Shown one piece after another: positions 31,958 through 37,711 of a DNA stretch of 37,711 bases. The notes beneath the pieces are model-generated. The model did no database searches and was not told where the DNA came from. It saw only the letters and a program-made list of their open reading frames with translations. This DNA is from Pseudomonadota bacterium (lineage in GTDB: Bacteria; Pseudomonadota; Alphaproteobacteria; Sphingomonadales; Sphingomonadaceae). Both the position numbers and the translations under genes were made by a program. The stretch lies in NCBI GenBank assembly GCA_023424095.1, contig JAFAEG010000130.1, positions 1 through 37,711 on the forward strand. Direction: 5' to 3'. How positions within the stretch are numbered: the stretch's first letter is position 1; every line of letters starts with the position of its first letter.

Positions 31958-32965
31958 ATGGAATTCCCCCTCGCCAACTTCCTCGGCACGCCGCTCTGGT
32001 TCTGGCTGTCCTTCCTCGGGCTGGTCCTGATCCTGCTCGTGCTCGATCTCGGCATCTTCCATCGCAAGCAGCGCGAGATCGGGGTGCGCGAAAGCCTGCT
32101 GATGTCGGCTTTCTACATCGCCGTCGGCCTCGGCTTCGGCGCCTTCGTCTGGGCGACCCGCGGCGAAGGCCCCGGCCTCGACTATGTCACGGGTTTCCTG
32201 GTCGAAAAGAGCCTTGCGATGGACAATGTCTTCGTCATCGCGATGATCTTTTCCTACTTCGCCGTGCCCCGCATCTACCAGCACAGGGTGCTGTTCTGGG
32301 GCATCCTCGGCGTCATCATCCTGCGCGCGATCATGATCGGCTTCGGCGCGGCTCTGGTCGATAATTTCGGCTGGGTGCTTTACCTGTTCGCGGCCTTCCT
32401 GATCTACACCGGCATCAAGATGTGGACCTCGGCGGACGAGGCCTATGAGGTCGGCAAGTCGCCCTTGCTGAGCTGGCTGAAGCGCCGCTTCCGGGTGACC
32501 GAGGAGATGCACGGCGAGCGCTTTTTCGTGCGCGAGCCCGACCCCAAGACCGGGAAGATGGTTCGCGCGGTCACCCCGCTCTTCCTGGCTTTGGTGATGG
32601 TCGAGATTGCCGACGTGATCTTCGCGGTGGATTCGATCCCGGCGATCTTCGCGATCACCACCGATCCGTTCATCGTCTACACCTCGAACGTCTTCGCGAT
32701 CCTGGGCCTGCGTGCCTTGTTCTTCGCCCTCTCGGCGATGATCGAGCGCTTCCATTACCTGAAGCACGCGCTGGCGCTGCTGCTGGTGTTCATCGGCTCG
32801 AAGGTGTTCGTCGCGGACCTGTTCGGCCTGGTGAAATTCCCGCCGGCCGTCTCGCTCGGCGTCACCGTCGGCATCCTCGCCACCGGCATCGTCTATTCGC
32901 TGGTGCGTACGCGGGAACCGAAGGTGGCCGAGGCGATTGAATCGGAGCCGAATCGAATGGGATGA
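31958..32965 (+). CDS. TerC family integral membrane protein (Alx-like)
   Basis: 335 residues, about 9 helices. Seen: the family blocks VEKSLAMDNVFVIAMIFSYF and LVMVEIADVIFAVDSIPAIFAIT, whose buried acidic residues are thought to handle metal, and the typical long cytosolic loop around KMWTSADEAYEV. TerC proteins include the Mn(II) exporter-like Alx/MeeF group and others of unknown role; the tellurite link is only historical. GGGGAGG precedes the ATG. The ku start follows the stop by 6 bp, so the gene is probably co-transcribed with ku and ligD. Confidence 0.93.
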   Translation: MEFPLANFLGTPLWFWLSFLGLVLILLVLDLGIFHRKQREIGVRESLLMSAFYIAVGLGFGAFVWATRGEGPGLDYVTGFLVEKSLAMDNVFVIAMIFSYFAVPRIYQHRVLFWGILGVIILRAIMIGFGAALVDNFGWVLYLFAAFLIYTGIKMWTSADEAYEVGKSPLLSWLKRRFRVTEEMHGERFFVREPDPKTGKMVRAVTPLFLALVMVEIADVIFAVDSIPAIFAITTDPFIVYTSNVFAILGLRALFFALSAMIERFHYLKHALALLLVFIGSKVFVADLFGLVKFPPAVSLGVTVGILATGIVYSLVRTREPKVAEAIESEPNRMG

Positions 32966-32971
32966 ACAAGC

Positions 32972-33859
32972 ATGGCCGCGCGCGCTTATTGGAAGGGCCA
33001 GATCAGGCTCGCTCTGGTCTCGATTCCGGTCGAGATCTACAGCGCGACCAGGAGCGGCGCGGCTATCGCCTTCAACCAGATCCACGAGCCGACCGGCAAG
33101 CGCATCCGCTACGAGAAAGTGGTGGAGGGCGTCGGCGCGGTCGATCCGGACGAAATCGTGAAGGGCTATCAGGTCGAGAAGGGCAGCTATGTGTTGCTCG
33201 ACGAGGCGGAGATCGACGCGGTCAAGCTCGAGAGCAAGAAGACGCTGGAGCTGACCCAGTTCGTCGACGCCGACGAGATCGACGTCTTCTATTTCGAGAA
33301 GCCCTATTACGTCGTCCCGGCCGACGATCTGGCCGAGGAAGCCTATATCGTTCTGCGCGAGGCGCTGCGGCGCACGAAGAAAGTCGCGATCGGCCAGCTC
33401 ACCCTGCGCGGCCGGGAATATATCGTCAGCCTGAAGCCCTGCGGCCGCGGCATCGTGCTGGAGACGCTCCGCTATGCCGACGAGGTTTATCGCGCCCAGG
33501 GTTATTTCCGCCAGATTGGCGATGCCAAGCCGGACGAGGAATTGCTCGATCTGGCCGAAACGCTGATCGACAAGAAGGCGTCGGCCTTCGACCCGAAGAA
33601 ATTCCACGACCGCTATGTCGATGCGCTCAAGGATTTGATCGAGCGCAAGCGCAAGGGCCACACGATCCGGACCGACGGGGATGACGAGAAGGTGCCGCAA
33701 AAGGGCATGAACGTCGTCGACCTGATGAAGGCGCTGAAGAATTCGATCGAGAAGCCCGGCGCGGCGTCGGCGAAGAAGGCGCCCGCCAAGAAGGCTCCGG
33801 CCAGGAAGCCTGCGGCCAAGGCTGCCCCGGCCAAGAAGCGGGCCGGCGCGCGGGGCTAG
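32972..33859 (+). CDS. ku: Non-homologous end joining protein Ku
   Basis: 295 residues. The bacterial Ku homodimer binds double-strand break ends and recruits LigD. Seen: the start ARAYWKGQIRLALVSIPVEIYSA is characteristic, the core beta-barrel continues to about 250, and the protein closes with a Lys/Ala/Pro tail from about 268 (repeated KKAP/KKAPA units). Such basic tails in other bacterial Ku proteins help DNA threading and ligase stimulation. The ribosome site is weak, which suggests coupling to terC six bases before. ligD follows after 3 bp. Confidence 0.96.
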   Translation: MAARAYWKGQIRLALVSIPVEIYSATRSGAAIAFNQIHEPTGKRIRYEKVVEGVGAVDPDEIVKGYQVEKGSYVLLDEAEIDAVKLESKKTLELTQFVDADEIDVFYFEKPYYVVPADDLAEEAYIVLREALRRTKKVAIGQLTLRGREYIVSLKPCGRGIVLETLRYADEVYRAQGYFRQIGDAKPDEELLDLAETLIDKKASAFDPKKFHDRYVDALKDLIERKRKGHTIRTDGDDEKVPQKGMNVVDLMKALKNSIEKPGAASAKKAPAKKAPARKPAAKAAPAKKRAGARG

Positions 33860-33862
33860 GCC

Positions 33863-36373
33863 GTGGCGAAGAAGGCCGATCCGCTCGCCAAATATAACGA
33901 AAAGCGGGACTTCACGAAGACCGCCGAGCCGGCTGGCACCTATGACCGGCTCGCCTGGGGGCAGGGCGACGGCTTCATGGTGCAGAAGCATGACGCGTCG
34001 CGCCTGCACTGGGATTTCCGGCTCGAACTGGACGGAACGTTGAAAAGCTGGGCGGTGCCGAAGGGGCCGAGCCTCGACCCGGCCGACAACCGCCTCGCCG
34101 TCCGCACCGAGGACCACCCGCTGTCCTACGCAACCTTCGAGGGCACGATTCCCAAGGGCGAATATGGCGGCGGTACGGTCATGGTCTGGGATCGCGGCAC
34201 CTGGGCCAGCCTGCCGGGCAAGGATCCGCGCAAAGGACTGGAGGAGGGGCACCTCCACCTCATGCTCGATGGCGAGCGGATGCGCGGCGAGTGGGTGATG
34301 TTCCGCCTGAAGCCGCGCGGTAGGGAAAAGGCCGAGAGCTGGATGCTGAAGAAGGTGTCCGACGAATATGCCGGCGCACCCGGCGGCCTGGTCGAGCGCG
34401 ACCTGACCTCCATCAAGACCGGGCGAACGATGCAGGAAATCGCCGCGGGGAAGAAAGCCAAGGAGCTGAAGAGCTGGACCCGGATGTCATCCCCGCGAAA
34501 GCAGGGACCCAGCGGCGCGATCTCGAAGGCGAAACCGAGTTCCCGTTCGCGCGAGAATGACAAGAAGACCATTCCTGCCTTCCGCGAGCCCCAGAAAGCC
34601 ACGCTGGTCGATCACATCCCGACCGGCGCGGGCTGGCTCTTCGAGATGAAATATGACGGCTATCGCTGCCTGATCGCGATTGCCAATGGCCGCGCGAAGA
34701 TCTTCACCCGTTCCGGTCTCGACTGGACCGACAAATTCCCCGAAATCGCCGCCGCCGCCGAACGGCTCGATGTCCGCTCGGCGCTGCTCGACGGCGAGAT
34801 CGTGGCGCTGGACGGGCAGGGGCGCACCAATTTCTCCGCTTTGCAGGCCGCGATCAGCGCCGGTGGCACCGGCCTGACCTGCTTCGCCTTCGACCTGCTC
34901 GCCCTCGATGGCGAGGATATAGCCAAACTCCCCACCATCGAGCGCAAGCAGAAGCTCGCGGCCTTGCTCGAAGGCGTCGAGCCGCCGATCCTCTATGCCG
35001 AGCATATCGCCGGCGCCGGCGAGAAACTCTTCGATGCGATGTGTGCGGCGGGGCAGGAGGGTGTGATCGCCAAGCGCGCCGACGCGCCCTACCGCTCCGG
35101 GCGCACCAAGAGCTGGCTGAAAATCAAATGCACCCGCCGCCAGGAATTCGTGATCATCGGCTGGTTGCCCAGCAGCAGTGCCAGCCGCGGCCTTCGTTCA
35201 TTGCTGCTCGCGGTGAACGAGAAAGGCGGGCTGCGTTATGCCGGCAAGGTCGGCACCGGTTTCTCCGTCGCGGTCGAACGCGACCTGCTCGACCGCTTGC
35301 AACGGCTCGAGCGCAAGACCGCCCCCGCCGATGTGCCGAAGGCCGAAGCGCGCGGCGCGCATTGGGTTCGGCCCGATCTGGTCGCGGAGGTCGCCTTCGC
35401 CGAGTTCACCGCCGAGCATGTCGTCCGCCACGCCAGTTTCCTGGGCCTGCGCGGCGACAAAGCGGCTAAGGAGGTGGTGGAGGAGGTGGAAATGCCCGCA
35501 CCGGCCGCCACGCACAGCGTCAAGCTGACCAATCCCGATCGTCTGGTCTTCCCGGAAGCGAAGGTCACCAAGGGCGAGCTGTTCGCCTATCACGAGCAGA
35601 TCGGTGCACTGATGCTCGCCTGGGCCGGCCATCGCCCGATCAGCCTCGTCCGCTGCCCGCAGGGGCGCGGCAAGAAATGTTTCTTCCAGAAGCATGACAG
35701 CGGCAGCTTCGGCGATGGCGTCCACCACGTCCCGATCCGCGAGAAAGACGGCGGCACCGAGGATTATCTCTATGTCGAGGACGTCGCCGGTTTGCTGGCC
35801 TGTATCCAGATGGGGACGATCGAGTTTCACGGCTGGGGCGCGCGCGTCGAGGATGTCGAAAAGCCCGACCGGCTGATCTTCGATCTCGATCCCGACGAGG
35901 GGTTGGGCTTCGATGCCGTGAAGCGCGCCGCTCAGGATCTGCGGACCATTCTCGCCGACATGGGGCTGCAGAGCTTCCCGATGGTCACCGGCGGCAAGGG
36001 CCTGCACGTCATCGTTCCGCTGACGCCCGAAGCGGAATGGCCGGCGGTGAAGGATTTCGCCCAGCGCTTCGCCACCGCTTTGGCCACCGCCGAGCCCGAC
36101 CGCTTCACCGCGAACCTCGCCAAGGCCAAGCGCAAGGGCCGGATCTTCATCGATTATCTGCGCAACCAGCGCGGTTCGACGGCGGTCATGCCTTATTCCG
36201 TCCGCGCCCGTGACGGCGCGCCTGTCGCTGCGCCGATCGCCTGGGACGAACTCGATGCGACGCAAGGCGGCAACCGCTTTTCGATTCGGGACGCCGACGA
36301 ACTGATCCGCCGCGCCGCCAGCCGGCCGCTCCAGGGCTGGGGCGAAGCCAGCCAGACGCTCCCCGATTTCTAG
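33863..36373 (+). CDS. ligD: ATP-dependent DNA ligase LigD (phosphoesterase-ligase-polymerase)
   Basis: 836 residues from a GTG. Domain order is phosphoesterase, ligase, polymerase, as in Pseudomonas LigD and unlike mycobacteria. The phosphoesterase (about 1-195) has H43, H49 and D51 in QKHDASRLHWDFRLEL and GTIPKGEYGGG. The ligase (about 245-540) has the nucleotidyl lysine K263 in EMKYDGYR, then LDGEIVALD and a KLKC-like SWLKIKC. The polymerase/primase (about 555-830) has DLDPD with D674 and D676 and GGKGLHVIVPL. It trims, fills and seals Ku-bound ends. Residues 208-234, in the linker between the first two domains, are encoded by a dispersed palindrome. The TAG stop shares CTAG with the convergent cytochrome gene. 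Confidence 0.95.
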   Translation: MAKKADPLAKYNEKRDFTKTAEPAGTYDRLAWGQGDGFMVQKHDASRLHWDFRLELDGTLKSWAVPKGPSLDPADNRLAVRTEDHPLSYATFEGTIPKGEYGGGTVMVWDRGTWASLPGKDPRKGLEEGHLHLMLDGERMRGEWVMFRLKPRGREKAESWMLKKVSDEYAGAPGGLVERDLTSIKTGRTMQEIAAGKKAKELKSWTRMSSPRKQGPSGAISKAKPSSRSRENDKKTIPAFREPQKATLVDHIPTGAGWLFEMKYDGYRCLIAIANGRAKIFTRSGLDWTDKFPEIAAAAERLDVRSALLDGEIVALDGQGRTNFSALQAAISAGGTGLTCFAFDLLALDGEDIAKLPTIERKQKLAALLEGVEPPILYAEHIAGAGEKLFDAMCAAGQEGVIAKRADAPYRSGRTKSWLKIKCTRRQEFVIIGWLPSSSASRGLRSLLLAVNEKGGLRYAGKVGTGFSVAVERDLLDRLQRLERKTAPADVPKAEARGAHWVRPDLVAEVAFAEFTAEHVVRHASFLGLRGDKAAKEVVEEVEMPAPAATHSVKLTNPDRLVFPEAKVTKGELFAYHEQIGALMLAWAGHRPISLVRCPQGRGKKCFFQKHDSGSFGDGVHHVPIREKDGGTEDYLYVEDVAGLLACIQMGTIEFHGWGARVEDVEKPDRLIFDLDPDEGLGFDAVKRAAQDLRTILADMGLQSFPMVTGGKGLHVIVPLTPEAEWPAVKDFAQRFATALATAEPDRFTANLAKAKRKGRIFIDYLRNQRGSTAVMPYSVRARDGAPVAAPIAWDELDATQGGNRFSIRDADELIRRAASRPLQGWGEASQTLPDF
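34485..34562. repeat. In-frame palindromic repeat inside ligD
   Basis: Inverted arms 34485-34507 and 34540-34562 both match the consensus TGTCATTCCCGCGAAAGCGG with a few changes, around a 32-bp centre. The element is 78 bp, exactly 26 codons, and reads SSPRKQGPSGA and on to SRENDKK in the ligD frame. The same peptide is familiar from spurious genes made by this repeat in sphingomonad intergenic regions (recalled). It lies in the linker between phosphoesterase and ligase domains, where extra residues should be tolerated. Confidence 0.85.
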
Positions 36374-37038
36374 AGCAGGCTCCACAGATAGAAGGCGGTG
36401 CCGGCGCTGATGATGAGCGCGACGGCGATGCGCAGCACCGACACCTTGCGCATCGGTTCGGTCCCGGCCGGCGCCGGGCCGCTGCCGGTCACCATCGGTC
36501 CGACCAGATTGCGCCGCTTGACGACGGCGTAATAGAGGATTGCCGCGAGATGCAGCGCGATCAGCGCCAGCAGCACGTTGAACATGAATTCGTGCAGGTC
36601 GGTCAGCGTCTCCGCCGTGTCCGCGCTGACCAGGGAGGAAAGCGGGCCCACGGCCAACCCGTCATTATCCTCGGCGAACAGCCCTAGACCCACCTGGATG
36701 ACCAGCACGAGCAGCATCGCCGCGACACTCCAGCCGCCGAGCGGATTGTGGCCGATCCCCGCTGCGCCGCCGCCGCGCAGATGGTTCATCACCCCGCGCG
36801 GGCCTTTCAGGAAGCTGCCGAATCGCGCGGTCGAGCTGCCGATGAAGCCCCAGACCAGGCGGAAGACGAGCAGGGCGACCATCGCCAGCCCGAGCGTCAC
36901 ATGCAGCGCGATCTGATCATTCTCCGCAGTCCACCACATGGCCGGGATCAGCAGGACGAGCGCCCAGTGGAAGATCCGCGTCGGTCCGTCCCAGATGCGG
37001 ACGCGTCCCGCCGGCTGATCGGCCTCGATCCGGCTCAT
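36370..37038 (-). CDS. Cytochrome b561-type membrane protein
   Basis: 222 residues, about 5 helices. Seen: the cytochrome b start VRIWDGPTRIFHWALVLL, with a histidine in helix 1, ALHVTLGLAMVALLVFRLVWGF, and a later helix pair LTDLHEFMFNVLLALIALHLAAILYY with two histidines; four such histidines bind two b hemes in the di-heme b561/Ni-Fe hydrogenase cytochrome b family. A further C-terminal helix ends the protein. Its ATG overlaps the stop of the cytochrome c gene in ATGA, so the two proteins probably work together: electrons pass between the quinone pool and the anchored cytochrome c (inference). Confidence 0.9.
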   Translation of the reverse strand: MSRIEADQPAGRVRIWDGPTRIFHWALVLLIPAMWWTAENDQIALHVTLGLAMVALLVFRLVWGFIGSSTARFGSFLKGPRGVMNHLRGGGAAGIGHNPLGGWSVAAMLLVLVIQVGLGLFAEDNDGLAVGPLSSLVSADTAETLTDLHEFMFNVLLALIALHLAAILYYAVVKRRNLVGPMVTGSGPAPAGTEPMRKVSVLRIAVALIISAGTAFYLWSLL

Positions 37039-37547
37039 TTTTCCGGCCCGCGATAGCTTTCGTGGCAATTGCCGCAGGATTTGCCGAGCGCCGGCGCCGC
37101 GCTGCGCAACTGCTCGACGTCGCCGGCGTCGGCGAGCCGCTGGAAGGCCTGGGCTTGCTGCAGGAAATTGGCGTGGACCCGGCTGAAGCCCTCCGCATCC
37201 GACCAGATCTCCGCCTTGGCGCGGCTGCGCGCATGGACGTCGGGCCCCGATCCGGCCGGGAACCAGGACGGCAATTGCTCGCCGGACGAGACCAGCGACC
37301 CGGCTTCCTGCTTGATCCGGGCGACATCCGGGGCGCTGCCCTTCAGCTCGCGATTGATCGCCTTCAGGCTGTCGCCCATCCCCTCGAAGCGCTCGTGGCG
37401 GACATCGTAAGCATTTTCGACAGTCAGCGGGCCGCTGGCGACGCCATTGCCGCTTGGCGCGTCGCTGGTCGCGCTTTCCTCGCGGCCGCTGCAGGCGGCG
37501 ACCGCGATGATGGCGGCAAGGCTGGCGGCAAGCAGGGCGGGCTTCAT
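37035..37547 (-). CDS. Cytochrome c'-like lipoprotein
   Basis: 170 residues. A signal peptide ends in the lipobox VAAC (C19), giving a predicted lipid-anchored periplasmic protein. The mature part is helical and has its only heme site, CGNCH (C158, C161, H162), close to the C-terminus, as in class II cytochrome c' and c556 four-helix bundles. Most cytochromes c' are soluble, so the lipid anchor is notable. The ATG at 37547 has GGAG six bases upstream; six further in-frame codons exist before it. It is the first gene of a pair with the cytochrome b561; the promoter should lie in 37548-37670. Confidence 0.9.
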   Translation of the reverse strand: MKPALLAASLAAIIAVAACSGREESATSDAPSGNGVASGPLTVENAYDVRHERFEGMGDSLKAINRELKGSAPDVARIKQEAGSLVSSGEQLPSWFPAGSGPDVHARSRAKAEIWSDAEGFSRVHANFLQQAQAFQRLADAGDVEQLRSAAPALGKSCGNCHESYRGPEK

Positions 37548-37675
37548 GCGGGTCTCCGATTGCAATCGATCGACTCAGCCATGCCGTCCGCGTTCTGCCA
37601 TCGCAAGCATGGAAGGCGCCGCGAAGGCGCAACACCCGATTGCTCTCCGCGCAACGGCACGCGCGCATGCGAAAA

Positions 37676-37711
37676 GGGGGGGGGGGGGGGTCGGGGGCCC
37701 CCCCCCCCGAG
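37676..37711. other. G/C homopolymer tract at the right end, probably an assembly artefact
   Basis: Fifteen G, then TC, five G, eleven C, and GAG. Nothing else in the window looks like this, and it lies at the exact end. Poly-G read tails from two-colour sequencing chemistry, joined with their reverse complement, would give this pattern. It should not be read as biology. Confidence 0.75.

Noticed and set aside
31745..34258. Very long minus-strand frame across terC, ku and part of ligD
   Set aside because: No domain and it runs through three well-supported genes and their junctions; its length reflects GC content.
1..37711. CRISPR arrays, insertion sequences, prophage, toxin-antitoxin or defence islands
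   Set aside because: No regularly spaced repeats, transposase, integrase, phage structural or restriction genes were seen; the HerA-like ATPase alone is not evidence of a defence system.

Overview
This window is a 37.7 kb stretch of high-GC chromosomal DNA from an alphaproteobacterium. It most probably comes from the Sphingomonadales (Sphingomonas and relatives). The evidence is the gene order lepB-rnc-era, the family content, the heavy use of GTG and TTG starts in 4-base stop/start overlaps, and three dispersed palindromic repeats of types common in sphingomonad genomes. The assignment is an inference from gene content. The left edge stops inside a gene at a CCCCGG...CCGGGG hairpin, and the right edge is a run of G and C homopolymers, so the window is probably a whole contig rather than a cut from a larger one.

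Layout. 1-2458 (minus): an aromatic-CoA hydroxylase/Old-Yellow-Enzyme fusion followed by a truncated SDR, probably part of a salicylyl-CoA or 2-aminobenzoyl-CoA pathway. 2544-4879 (plus): a PlsC-like acyltransferase and a HerA/DUF87-type ATPase. 4908-4984 (minus): tRNA-Arg(CCG). 5048-9240 (minus): a tightly overlapping five-gene run, dapB - APC permease - aminotransferase - nth - DUF6491 lipoprotein. 9371-12102: a small membrane protein, a YbaL/Kef-type antiporter and two small hypotheticals. 12154-12858 (plus): cobB sirtuin. 12848-16938 (minus): lepB-rnc-[repeat]-era-GT39. 17056-24387 (plus): a secreted DUF4189 protein, pgi-gor, a repeat, a PYROXD2-like oxidoreductase, a small secreted protein, an SDR and a 2OG-Fe(II) oxygenase. 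24354-31526: alternating glk, a zinc-ribbon/GYF_2/polytopic membrane protein, acs, a SleB-type cell wall hydrolase and an aspartate/aromatic aminotransferase. 31790-36373 (plus): a 54-residue basic peptide, terC, ku and ligD. 36370-37547 (minus): a lipoprotein cytochrome c'-like protein and a cytochrome b561.

Functionally this is mostly housekeeping: lysine/cell-wall precursor synthesis, base excision repair, secretion and rRNA maturation, sugar phosphate and glutathione metabolism, and acetate activation. It also holds a bacterial non-homologous end-joining module (Ku + LigD) apparently co-transcribed with a TerC-family membrane protein. I found no mobile element, CRISPR array, prophage or recognisable defence island. 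The most unusual points are a dispersed palindrome carried in frame inside ligD, the terC-ku-ligD arrangement with its small basic leader protein, and the uncharacterised zinc-ribbon/GYF_2 membrane protein.
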